64,000 nt of DNA from an uncultured Eubacterium sp. Its GTDB lineage: Bacteria > Bacillota > Clostridia > Lachnospirales > Lachnospiraceae. The notes beneath the pieces were generated by a model, which was not told the origin of the DNA, did not search any database, and saw only the letters and a list, made by a program, of their open reading frames with translations. The stretch spans positions 1 to 64,000 of the forward strand of contig CAJUTM010000006.1 in the NCBI GenBank assembly GCA_910589595.1, written 5' to 3'. The position numbers and the translations under genes were made by a program. This document shows, one piece after another, positions 24,905 to 33,710 of this stretch. Position 1 is the first letter of the stretch. Each line of letters opens with the position of its first letter.

Positions 24905-25789
24905 TCACCTCTTCCTTTTCGGGAAATGGCGCAGGCGCAGCAGATGGCGGCATATCCATGGCAGGTAAAAATAAAGATACAAAATCGAATCGCAGCTATT
25001 GTGGCAAAAGCGGGTGACAAAGCAAAATAGCCGGCAATTCATACGGTTGAGACATTGCACAAACCATCTTTGTACGCGTTTCCAAAGGGAAAGCTTTGGC
25101 GTACAATCAGGGAAATGAAAGTATACCGTTGTCAAGTAGGAAAAGATTTCGCTGCAATCTACGCCGGTATCCCAGAGCGCTTCGAGGAAAGCATTTTTCA
25201 TTTCCATATTCGGGAATTGGATGGAAACATTTAAACAAAGCTGCGAGGGTTTTGAAAAAGTTCCCACATCAAAGATAGTGAGCCACCAATGCTCATCCCG
25301 CAGGGAAGCGACGCGTCTTCCGTCACGCCACAGTTCGGTTGTTATATCTAACATTTCACATCCGTCGGCGGCATGGAACGTTGTATTATTCCAATCTTTC
25401 CTGTCAACTATCCCATCTGCATGATAGACGCCAGCCTCACAGCCGGTGCAGATACCGTACTGGCCTTTCCAAATCTGAATCAACCATGTTTTCCCGTTAT
25501 AGTCAAAATGGACGGGAAGCGTTTCGTACACCATATTGAAATATGGCGCCGCCTTGTCAAAAAGCTTCCGATAACCAAAATCTTTTTGCCATGCGTCCCT
25601 GCGCGTACTGAAGACATCCCATTCGGGTACATAGCAATAGCCGAGAGGAGCAGTCAGCGAATCAAGCAGTTGGAATTTGTCGCAGGCGGACATACAGCAA
25701 AGGCGGCAGAGGATTTTTCTTTTCCGCCAAAAGTGAAACAGAGCGAACAGGCAAAGGAAAATGATTATAATACCAAAAAGATAGTACAT
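24905..25789 (-). CDS. DUF4474-like membrane-anchored protein
   Basis: A 294-residue protein with one N-terminal transmembrane helix (about 1-22, YYLFGIIIIFLCLFALFHFW) followed by a basic Cys-rich stretch and a globular region. The latter has motifs typical of DUF4474 proteins: LGYCYVPEWDVFSTRRDAWQ, YNGKTWLIQIWKGQYG and a Trp/His-rich LRDEHWWLTIF. No enzymatic motif is recognised. GGAGA precedes the ATG at 25789; upstream in-frame codons to 25897 carry no site. It is cotranscribed with the metallophosphoesterase (4-bp gap). Confidence 0.75.
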   Translation of the reverse strand: MYYLFGIIIIFLCLFALFHFWRKRKILCRLCCMSACDKFQLLDSLTAPLGYCYVPEWDVFSTRRDAWQKDFGYRKLFDKAAPYFNMVYETLPVHFDYNGKTWLIQIWKGQYGICTGCEAGVYHADGIVDRKDWNNTTFHAADGCEMLDITTELWRDGRRVASLRDEHWWLTIFDVGTFSKPSQLCLNVSIQFPNMEMKNAFLEALWDTGVDCSEIFSYLTTVYFHFPDCTPKLSLWKRVQRWFVQCLNRMNCRLFCFVTRFCHNSCDSILYLYFYLPWICRHLLRLRHFPKRKR

Positions 25790-26019
25790 ACCGTTCTCCA
25801 ATCTTTCGTTAGTTAATTTTATAATATGCAAAAATATGTCGAAATGTGAAAGGGCAGATGTATGAAAAATAACGCTAAAGTTACAACTTTGATACAAAAA
25901 GGTGTTATTTTTGGTATAATGATACTAAAATTGCGGAAGTTGTGAAACAACGGAGCAATCCAAAGTATCATATAATACAGATAAGAAACTGAAAAGATGA
26001 AAATAAAGTGGGAGACGAT

Positions 26020-26694
26020 ATGAATAAAATTTTAATTGTGGAAGATGAAGAGGCAATTGCAAAGCTGATATGTATGAGCCTCAAAAATGCCGGATATGAC
26101 TGCGACGTGTCAAACGATGGGCAGGAGGGTGCGGACAAAATGCAGGCGGGGCACTACGATTTGTGCATTCTTGATATCATGCTGCCCGGAATCAATGGTT
26201 ATGAATTGTTGGAGTATGCAAAAAGTATCGGTCTGCCAGTAATTTTTTTAACTGCCAAGAGAGAGACAGCGGACAAGGTACGCGGTCTGCGCAAAGGAGC
26301 GGACGATTATATTACGAAGCCTTTTGAAGTAGTGGAATTATTGGCAAGAGTCGAAAATGTGCTCCGGCGCCTAAATAAGACGTCGCAGAGTATTGATATT
26401 TTAGATTTGCATATTGATATTGTGTCGCGTACAGTAACAAAAAACGGAAAACCGCTGCGGCTCACGTACAAAGAATTTGACCTTTTGTTACTATTTGCCC
26501 GAAATCCCAATACGGCGCTATATCGGGAGGTAATTTACGAACACGTATGGCAGAGCACCTATATGGGAGACAGCAGAACGGTTGATTTGCACGTTCAGAG
26601 ACTGCGCAGGAAAGCGGGTTTGGAAAAGCAAATCGAGGCCGTTTACAAGATTGGATACCGGCTGACGATTGAGAAAGCGGATGGACAAGTATGA
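26020..26694 (+). CDS. OmpR/PhoB-family response regulator
   Basis: A 224-residue DNA-binding regulator. The receiver domain (about 1-115) has the acidic pocket VEDEEA, the phospho-acceptor Asp in CILDIMLPG, the switch Thr in FLTAKRE and the Lys in YITKPFE. The C-terminal winged helix (about 125-222) shows LTYKEFDLLLLF, REVIYEHVWQ and RTVDLHVQRLRRK. GGGAG 5 nt upstream places the start at 26020 rather than the in-frame GTG at 26008. It overlaps the histidine kinase gene by 4 nt (ATGA), so the two are translationally coupled. The VanY-like gene in the same cluster suggests cell-envelope control. Confidence 0.94.
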   Translation: MNKILIVEDEEAIAKLICMSLKNAGYDCDVSNDGQEGADKMQAGHYDLCILDIMLPGINGYELLEYAKSIGLPVIFLTAKRETADKVRGLRKGADDYITKPFEVVELLARVENVLRRLNKTSQSIDILDLHIDIVSRTVTKNGKPLRLTYKEFDLLLLFARNPNTALYREVIYEHVWQSTYMGDSRTVDLHVQRLRRKAGLEKQIEAVYKIGYRLTIEKADGQV

Positions 26695-28130
26695 AATTAT
26701 TTTGGAAACAATTTTTAATGATGATGTGCGTCATACTTATATCATTTATGACATTTGGAAGTATTTTGATTTCTACTGCTTTTGAGACAATGATAAACCG
26801 TGAAAAAGAGCGAAGTATTGAAGAGATAAAAATTTATCAGTATGCTCTGGTAGCTTCGCTCGAGGGTCTGCCGAAAGATTATCAGGCGACCGATTTTGCC
26901 GTATCGCAGATTGCCAAATCACTAAAAAAGAATTTGGACAGCAAGCAGGACGCCGTTATTTTATACAATAAAAAGAATAAAGTTATCTACCAAAACAGCA
27001 GTTACCGGAGTGAACTGATAAAGGAAATGGGAAAAGAAAAATCAGGCGTCTGGCAAATCGCAAAACGAGAGGGACATTACTATTTAGAAACGCTCTGCAA
27101 GATACGGAGCAGTATAAAAGATTACACACTGGAAATTCATCGCAATATGGACCATATATATCAGGACAGGGAACGCCTATATGACAGATATGTATTGGTA
27201 CTAACGCTTGTATCGGCGGCATTTACGATAGTACTTTTAATCTTTTCCATTTTTTTTACCCGTCCAATCCGCAGATTGTCGCAAGTCGTTCAGGCGTTTG
27301 CCAAGGGTGACTTTAAGAGCCGGATACGGGAAAAAGGAAATGATGAAGTGGCCGTATTGAGCAGAGACTTCAACCAGATGGCGGGCCAGTTAGAAGAAAA
27401 TATTTGGGAGTTGGAAGAAAATGCCCGCAGGCAGGAGGAGTTTACGGAAGCATTTTCCCATGAATTAAAGACGCCGCTGACATCGATTATCGGCTATGCC
27501 GATATGCTGCGCTCCATTGAGATGTCGCAGGAGGATATTTCCCTGTCGGCAAATTACATTTTTCAACAGGGGAAAAGGCTGGAGCGTTTGGCGCTTAAAA
27601 TGATGGAGCTCACTTATATTGATAAACAGGAAATATTGTTTCAGGAAATTTATGTTACGGCATTTATGGATAGTGTCAGGGCGATTACGGATAAATTATT
27701 ACAAAAGAAAGAAATCTGTCTGCAAATCGAGACGGAAGAGGGAATCTTGTATGGGGATATGGATTTACTTTCATCCCTGTTTCTCAATTTGATTGACAAT
27801 GCCAAGAAAGCCTGCGATGTAGGAGGAAAGATTGTATGCGAAGGGTATCAGATAGAGAACGGTTACTGTTTTTCCATCATGGATAACGGTCAGGGTATTC
27901 CCGAGGATGAGATTCAAAATATTGTCGAACCTTTTTATATGGTTGACAAATCCCGTGCCAGAAAAGAGGGGGGGGCAGGCATAGGAATGGCGCTGTGCCA
28001 GAAGATAATTCAGCTCCATCATGCAGAGTGGAGCATCCGCAGCCGGACGGGAGAGGGGACGGAAATAGAAATCAGATTTTTTCATCCGAAGCAGGAAAAA
28101 GGAGGATGCGGTGATGTGGAAGAACAATAG
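26691..28130 (+). CDS. Membrane sensor histidine kinase
   Basis: A 479-residue partner of the preceding regulator. TM1 is at about 9-31, an extracytoplasmic sensor at about 32-163, and TM2 at about 166-188. A HAMP domain follows (RPIRRLSQVVQAFAKGDF), then HisKA with the phospho-acceptor His in FSHELKTPLTSIIGY (about 260). HATPase has the N-box NLIDNAKKA, G1 MDNGQGIP and G2 GAGIGMAL. The start codon overlaps the regulator stop. The 3' end overlaps the next gene by about 17 nt, so kinase and the unknown membrane protein are also coupled. Confidence 0.94.
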   Translation: MKLFWKQFLMMMCVILISFMTFGSILISTAFETMINREKERSIEEIKIYQYALVASLEGLPKDYQATDFAVSQIAKSLKKNLDSKQDAVILYNKKNKVIYQNSSYRSELIKEMGKEKSGVWQIAKREGHYYLETLCKIRSSIKDYTLEIHRNMDHIYQDRERLYDRYVLVLTLVSAAFTIVLLIFSIFFTRPIRRLSQVVQAFAKGDFKSRIREKGNDEVAVLSRDFNQMAGQLEENIWELEENARRQEEFTEAFSHELKTPLTSIIGYADMLRSIEMSQEDISLSANYIFQQGKRLERLALKMMELTYIDKQEILFQEIYVTAFMDSVRAITDKLLQKKEICLQIETEEGILYGDMDLLSSLFLNLIDNAKKACDVGGKIVCEGYQIENGYCFSIMDNGQGIPEDEIQNIVEPFYMVDKSRARKEGGAGIGMALCQKIIQLHHAEWSIRSRTGEGTEIEIRFFHPKQEKGGCGDVEEQ

Positions 28131-28932
28131 AAACCAGATAAAACAGTTATTAAAAACGGCGCTTGCTATGCTCTGTGTCGGCGCACTGTTCTGGCTGGCG
28201 CTTGTTTTTCCCCGTTACTATTATGAGCACTATGATAACAATACATTAAACCGGGTAACTTTTATGGACATTCATGTAAGCACTTACGAAGCATCGTATG
28301 ATTCTTTTATTGAGAAGCTGCCCGCTCTCGCACAGGGGTTTTCGGAAAGTGGAATGCGGGCCGTTCAGGTGGACGAGCCGGGCTTTGAGATGAGCCGCAC
28401 GGAATTAACGAAAATTACAAATGAGGAACTAAAGAAATTTACAAACAAAGAAGGATTAAATATCATGGATATCAGTGTGAAAAAAAAAGATCTTGTTCTC
28501 TATGAGCGTTATGTTCTCTATCAGATGAGTGAGAATGACAGTTTTAAGGGAATAAGCGGATGGAAACTGGTATATGAGAATAAAAAAAGGAAGCTCACTC
28601 TCTTCTTAGATGAAGAGTATCATAAAATATATTATCTTGAAAATCAGAGTAAGGAGGTGACAAAGTACGATTCTTCTTCCATTACAAGAATGTATGGCAT
28701 TTATGGCGAAGAGAAAGCATTTATGCTTTGGTGGGACATAATGATGCATTACTATGGTCTTTCTTATGAGGATGATAACATCCGTATTGATCTGATGCAA
28801 TATCAGAAAACAGGACGTATTATCTTTGATGAAAGATATGAGATAACGCTCTTTTGTCATATGCGATATGATAAACTCGGAAGAGAAGTTATGCAAATGG
28901 GTATTCCAATTAATAAAGTGATACAAATGTGA
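28114..28932 (+). CDS. Unknown single-pass membrane protein coupled to the two-component system
   Basis: A 272-residue protein not matched to any family I recognise. It has a basic N-terminus, one transmembrane helix (about 17-33, LAMLCVGALFWLALVFP) and a mixed alpha/beta extracytoplasmic domain of about 235 residues rich in Tyr, Asp and Glu. GGAGG at 28101-28105 suits either the GTG at 28111 or the ATG at 28114. The reading frame starts inside the kinase gene, so its synthesis is tied to the kinase. It could be an accessory sensor or a regulated envelope protein; this is inference from position only. Confidence 0.75.
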   Translation: MWKNNRNQIKQLLKTALAMLCVGALFWLALVFPRYYYEHYDNNTLNRVTFMDIHVSTYEASYDSFIEKLPALAQGFSESGMRAVQVDEPGFEMSRTELTKITNEELKKFTNKEGLNIMDISVKKKDLVLYERYVLYQMSENDSFKGISGWKLVYENKKRKLTLFLDEEYHKIYYLENQSKEVTKYDSSSITRMYGIYGEEKAFMLWWDIMMHYYGLSYEDDNIRIDLMQYQKTGRIIFDERYEITLFCHMRYDKLGREVMQMGIPINKVIQM

Positions 28933-29018
28933 TACTGTTTTGTGGGGAAAGTGATGCCGAGTCGTGTTACTCTTATTTCATGGTGAAAGAATTTTCATAG
29001 GAAATAAGGGGGAATACG

Positions 29019-29807
29019 ATGAAAGTAAGAAAAACTATCATAGCAATAGGGATAATTTTGCTAATGGAAGCAATTATTTTACTGTGCTTATTCGTTGTAA
29101 GACCGGAAACGGCAGCAGCCGATGAATATGGGAGTTCATCGGCAAAACCGGTAGACGCTAAGGATAATAGAAATGCTGGTAAAGTAAATAATTTAGACGG
29201 AAAATATCAGACAGAGTGGGAAATTTATGAAGAAAATCGAAAATGTCTTGTTCTAGTAAATGCCAAAACGGCATTAGACAAATCGTATGAAGTTTCGCTG
29301 ACATCCATTTGCAAGGGACGTTTGCAGGTTTCCGAACAGATGCACCCCTCCCTTGTTAAAATGTTAAAAGACGCGGGAAAGAAAGGGCATCATTTCTGGA
29401 TTGCATCCGGTTGGCGGGGCCGCAAAAAGCAGAAAGCTCTTGTAGAAGAAGATATATTGAGAGAAATGAGGCAGGGGGCTTCTTATAAAGAAGCGTGCCG
29501 TTTGACGTATCAGGAAACAATGCCGCCGGGACACAGTGAGCATGAGACAGGACTGGCATTGGATATCTTATGTCAGGGAAATACGAATATGGATATTTCA
29601 CAGGAGAAAGAAGAAGGAAATCGATGGCTCAGGAAAAATTGCCATCGGTACGGCTTTATTCTGCGTTATCCGAAAGGGAAGAAAAAGGAGACGGGAATTA
29701 ATTATGAGCCGTGGCATTTTCGATATGTGGGAGAGAAAGCTTCAAAATATATGAATCAGCAGAAAATGACTTTAGAAGAATTTTGGTCCAGACTGGATAA
29801 GTCATAA
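29019..29807 (+). CDS. VanY-like D-alanyl-D-alanine carboxypeptidase (peptidase M15B)
   Basis: A 262-residue membrane-anchored zinc peptidase. An N-terminal signal-anchor (about 6-28) is followed by a low-complexity linker and a catalytic domain from about 70. Zinc ligands are in SEHETGLALD (SxHxxGxAxD) and EPWHFRYVG (E-x-W-H); WIASGWRGRKKQ is the usual arginine-containing motif. VanY-type enzymes trim the terminal D-Ala of peptidoglycan stems. No vanH/A/X-type genes are present, so this indicates wall remodelling rather than glycopeptide resistance. It is the last gene of the two-component cluster and is followed by a strong terminator. Confidence 0.9.
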   Translation: MKVRKTIIAIGIILLMEAIILLCLFVVRPETAAADEYGSSSAKPVDAKDNRNAGKVNNLDGKYQTEWEIYEENRKCLVLVNAKTALDKSYEVSLTSICKGRLQVSEQMHPSLVKMLKDAGKKGHHFWIASGWRGRKKQKALVEEDILREMRQGASYKEACRLTYQETMPPGHSEHETGLALDILCQGNTNMDISQEKEEGNRWLRKNCHRYGFILRYPKGKKKETGINYEPWHFRYVGEKASKYMNQQKMTLEEFWSRLDKS

Positions 29808-29828
29808 TCTTCAAACAATAAAAGCAAC

Positions 29829-29882
29829 TAAAAAGCCACTAACAGCCGGAGCATTTGCGCTCAGACTGTTAGTGGCTTTTTC
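29829..29882. terminator. Bidirectional terminator between VanY-like and large surface-protein genes
   Basis: A long near-perfect stem (AAAAAGCCACTAACAG with CTGTTAGTGGCTTTTT) with A and T runs on the two sides. It sits between convergent stop codons at 29807 and 29889 and can serve both. Confidence 0.85.
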
Positions 29883-29888
29883 TTCGTG

Positions 29889-32800
29889 CTATTTGATAAG
29901 TTCTACTTTAATGTCTGAAATAATAAGGTTTTGAATCCTTGTATTCCATGCTGCTTTTAATGTAATGCTGTTACTGCTTTGCGGGTTGTCCGCATCTTTC
30001 CCTCCAGAGGCTGTTAATGTAACCGTACCGGTAAAGGAACCGTCATCCTGAACGGTTGGGCTAAGATAAACATCTGGATTCTGAACAAAATCTCCAGATG
30101 TCTCTCCTCCAATCGGTGTAGTCCAGATTCGGAAGTCATTAGTACCCCATGATGTTCCGGAAATGGTTACCCGAAGTTTCTGATTTGGAGCGACAGTTAC
30201 CGGAATCGGGAGATGCATAAAGGTGGAATCCGTTGTTCCGGTTCTTGTATCGTTTACACGAATGGTATCGCTGTCATAATCGTAGTTTCCGATTTCTTTT
30301 GCTATCGTCACACCGGACAAGCTAACTTGTTTTACCGGATTTTCCGTCGGTGCCGGAGTAGGAGACAAATCTGTCGCTGCCCCCAGCTTTACCGGCTCTG
30401 CTGTCTTCCACAATTCTGAGCCCAAATCTATATGCATGACTGGACGAACAGCGCCTCCGGTGTTTACTACGAGGAAGCCGGAATAATCCGCAAATCCCTC
30501 TGTTCCGACATATGCAGAATTGAAACCGAAGCTGCCGGAAGAGCGCAACCACCACCAGCCGTTTCCGGCGTAGTCGGCTTCATTGTTTGTCCATGCGCCA
30601 TTAGCCTGTGCATACGCTGTATTTTTGGCCTGTCTTGTCAGCGAGTTCTGTTTATAATCAATGGAAAATCCGTAGTAGGTATTTTTTATCTCATCAGCGG
30701 ATAATAAATACAATTTGTCGGTTACGGCATTTCCGCTCTCTGTGCCAAATTCCGGATTCTTTTCCGTAGTGACTGTCGTTTCCAAAATCGCAGCTTTTTC
30801 TTCTTCCGTAAAAGCGCGGGAATAGAATTGTTCGTTTAACCACTGGCGGATGCTGCTTGTTGCCCATGACGTCTCATTGCAGTATTCGTTATGATAACAC
30901 TGTGAATCAAGGTTTTGGTCGGCAATCAGGAAAGCATCGTTTCCGTCAGCGGAAAGAATGCGCCACTTAATTGGCTCTTTCTTATAATATTTTCCGCCCT
31001 GATATATCATTTCCGTATTGTCAGAATCAGTGTATTCCGTTCCTTCAACAGGATTTTGCGGAGCCTGTTTCGGACTGTACTGACTCTGATAATAGGAGCC
31101 GAATGTCAGGCACTGCCATGTAATATTTTCATCGTCTGCTTCAGGATGTGTAATTCCGTAATCATTTGGCGCCGGTGTTGGCGTCGCGGTTGGTACCGGC
31201 GTCGGCTCCGGTGTCGGTTTCAAATCTTCTATTGATGGATTTTCCTTATCGGAGAAGATAAGAGACTTAATGTTAATGGTAATACTCTGTCCTTCTGCCA
31301 ATGCGTTCGGATTAAAAATCTGGAAACCACGGATACAATTTCCAACGCAATCTTTTGTGACAGAAAAGGTAAGGGTCTTTTCTTCCAGAGTTTCGGTAAT
31401 CTTTTTGCTCCAGTCCGCATGTTTGCCGGCATTCGCATCAGCGCTTCCGACCATTTCCGCATCATATAAGGCGTGGCCGAGATTTCCACCCGAACTTGTA
31501 TAGGTAAGGACAACGGATTTGTAATTGCTGTAATAGTTTTGTGCGTTGTCCGGCAAGTAGTAATTGATGGCGGCATACTGTGCTAAAAAGGTAACGGTAA
31601 GAGAACCGTCCGCATTTGCAACAATTGTTGCATTTTTCTCTGCTTCATTATGAAAAGCGCCGTCTGCCGTTATATCTATTGGTTTTACCGGTGGAGCTGT
31701 CTCTGATGGCGGGTCATATTTCGGAGTAGCCGTTGGAGACGACGGAGTTGTAGCTGTCGAAGTAGCAGTAGCAGTTGCCGTGGCAGTCGCCGTTGAAGTA
31801 GCAGTCGCAGTCGCCGTGGCTGTCGTTGTCGGAGTCGGCGTAGCAGTTGGCCCCACAACGGAAGTCGGGGTCGGAGTAGCAGTTGCCGTCGAAGTTGCCG
31901 TAGCGGTAGCTGTTGAAGTAGCTGTCGCGGTAGCCGTTGAAGTCGTAGTGGCGGTCGTTGTTGGAACAGCCGTCGGCTTCAAATCTTCTATTGATGGATT
32001 TTCCTTATCGCAAAAGATAAGAGATTTAATGGTAATTGTAATACTCTCTCCGTCTGCCAGTTTATTCGGATTGAAAATCTGGAAACCGCGGATACAATTT
32101 CCGACACATTCGTCTGTAACGGCAAAGGTAATGGTCTTTTCCTGTGGAGCTTCGACAATCTTTTTGCCCCAGTCTGGATGTTTGCCGGCATTTGAATCGG
32201 CGCTTCCGACCATTTCTGTATCATATAGAGCGTGGCCGAGATTTCCACCTGAACTTGTATAGGTAAGGACAACGGATTTATAATTGCTGTAATAGTTTTG
32301 TGCGTTGTCCGGCAAATAGTAATTGATGGCGGCGTACTGTTTCAAAAAGGTAACGGTAAGAGAACCGTCCGCATTTGGAACAATGGTTGCATTGCTCGAT
32401 GCTTCATTGTGAAAAGCATCGCTTGCTGTTATATCCACTGGTTTCACCGGTGGAGCTGTCTCTGTTGGCGGGTCGTATTTCGGAGTAGCCGATGGAGACA
32501 CCGATGTCGTCGCCGTTGAAGTAGCCGTCGAAGTAGCCGTCGAAGTAGCTGTCGAAGTTGGTGACGGTGTGATTGATGGCCCTGCTGTTTCCGTTGAGTT
32601 TAAGTCCTCTTTTGTTGGATTTTCTTTGTCGCAGAAAATAACGGATTTTATTGTAATGGTAATTGGTTTTCCCGTGTTCGTTTTGTTTGGATTAACCAAT
32701 TGGAATCCACGAATACAGCCGCCTGCGCAATCGTCTGTGACAGCAAAAATAAGTTGATTCTCATTTTTGGATTCGACAACTTTGGCATCCGTACCCGGAT

Positions 32801-33560
32801 GTTTTCCAGCATTCAAATTATCTTTGCCAACCATATTCGCATCAAAGAGGCTGTAACCGAGATTACCGCCCTCGGATGTATAGGTCAGAACAACGGATTT
32901 GTAGTTGCTGTAATAAGTTTGTGCGTTGTCTGGTAAACAGAAATTCACCGTGGCATTTGGTTTTGAAAATGTAATGGTAATAGAGCCGTCTGCATTTTTG
33001 ACAATATCTGAGTTTGCAAGGGCTTCCGTATAGAATGCATCTTTGGCAGTCAAATCAATACGGTTTACCGGTGGAGCTGTCACGGAAGGTCTGTCGTATT
33101 TAGGAGTTGATGATGGCGTGGCAGTCGGTTGCTGCGGCTGCGCCGATACATTCCCTCCTGACACGGTATTATTTGATGGCGGCTGAGCTGGTGTATTTTT
33201 CTTTTTAACAACCGAAATCTTGCATGTCGCCTTTTTCTTTGTTCCTTTTACTTTGGCAGTAATTTTTGTCTTACCGAGTTTCAACGCCGTAACGACGCCT
33301 TTTTTCGACACTTTGGCAATCTTCTTTTTACTGCTCTTCCATATGATTTTCTTTTGTGTTGTCTTTTTCGGCTTAAACTTTGCTTTCAGTTTCAAGCGCT
33401 TTCCTTTTTGTAATTTATATGTTGAATGGTTTAGGACTATTTTTTTGAGTTTGACTTTTTTCTTACGAGCGGAATCAGCTGATATACTCGGTGAAAAAAT
33501 GAGCGTAAACACCATCAACATACTTAGAAACCATGCTAACTGTCTTTTCGCATTTTTCAT
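29889..33560 (-). CDS. Large secreted multi-module, probably carbohydrate-binding surface protein
   Basis: A 1223-residue exported protein with no recognised catalytic domain. Order: signal peptide (about 1-30); Lys-rich BIG2-like domain (about 32-120); Pro/Thr linker; three copies of one module of about 160 residues (roughly 155-320, 362-527 and 615-787) separated by Thr/Ala/Ser linkers; a DUF6273-like region (about 800-1045, ending NTGGAVRPVMHID); another linker; and a C-terminal beta-sandwich (about 1075-1223). Each module carries YLPDNAQNYYSNYKSVVLTY or a close variant, then a C-x3-C pair and GFQxxNPN. The same module occurs twice at the end of the GH10 xylanase at 57908, so it is probably a polysaccharide-binding module. 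GGAG precedes the ATG at 33560. It lies 151 bp downstream of the GH98 gene in the same direction. Confidence 0.85.
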   Translation of the reverse strand: MKNAKRQLAWFLSMLMVFTLIFSPSISADSARKKKVKLKKIVLNHSTYKLQKGKRLKLKAKFKPKKTTQKKIIWKSSKKKIAKVSKKGVVTALKLGKTKITAKVKGTKKKATCKISVVKKKNTPAQPPSNNTVSGGNVSAQPQQPTATPSSTPKYDRPSVTAPPVNRIDLTAKDAFYTEALANSDIVKNADGSITITFSKPNATVNFCLPDNAQTYYSNYKSVVLTYTSEGGNLGYSLFDANMVGKDNLNAGKHPGTDAKVVESKNENQLIFAVTDDCAGGCIRGFQLVNPNKTNTGKPITITIKSVIFCDKENPTKEDLNSTETAGPSITPSPTSTATSTATSTATSTATTSVSPSATPKYDPPTETAPPVKPVDITASDAFHNEASSNATIVPNADGSLTVTFLKQYAAINYYLPDNAQNYYSNYKSVVLTYTSSGGNLGHALYDTEMVGSADSNAGKHPDWGKKIVEAPQEKTITFAVTDECVGNCIRGFQIFNPNKLADGESITITIKSLIFCDKENPSIEDLKPTAVPTTTATTTSTATATATSTATATATSTATATPTPTSVVGPTATPTPTTTATATATATSTATATATATATSTATTPSSPTATPKYDPPSETAPPVKPIDITADGAFHNEAEKNATIVANADGSLTVTFLAQYAAINYYLPDNAQNYYSNYKSVVLTYTSSGGNLGHALYDAEMVGSADANAGKHADWSKKITETLEEKTLTFSVTKDCVGNCIRGFQIFNPNALAEGQSITINIKSLIFSDKENPSIEDLKPTPEPTPVPTATPTPAPNDYGITHPEADDENITWQCLTFGSYYQSQYSPKQAPQNPVEGTEYTDSDNTEMIYQGGKYYKKEPIKWRILSADGNDAFLIADQNLDSQCYHNEYCNETSWATSSIRQWLNEQFYSRAFTEEEKAAILETTVTTEKNPEFGTESGNAVTDKLYLLSADEIKNTYYGFSIDYKQNSLTRQAKNTAYAQANGAWTNNEADYAGNGWWWLRSSGSFGFNSAYVGTEGFADYSGFLVVNTGGAVRPVMHIDLGSELWKTAEPVKLGAATDLSPTPAPTENPVKQVSLSGVTIAKEIGNYDYDSDTIRVNDTRTGTTDSTFMHLPIPVTVAPNQKLRVTISGTSWGTNDFRIWTTPIGGETSGDFVQNPDVYLSPTVQDDGSFTGTVTLTASGGKDADNPQSSNSITLKAAWNTRIQNLIISDIKVELIK

Positions 33561-33710
33561 TGAAATACTCTCCATTCTGAAGCGTCTGTACAGGAGACTG
33601 GTATTTGCTTCATTTTGTGACGCTCCGAGTCAAAAAGAAACTTTTTTGTAACTACCTCTCCTGATGAACAATTGCTGCTTTATATAGGTAAAAACCTTTT
33701 TATTATTCGT

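Noticed and set aside
26020..29807. Glycopeptide resistance (van) cluster
   Set aside because: Only VanR/S-like and VanY-like proteins are present; there is no VanH dehydrogenase, VanA-type ligase or VanX.
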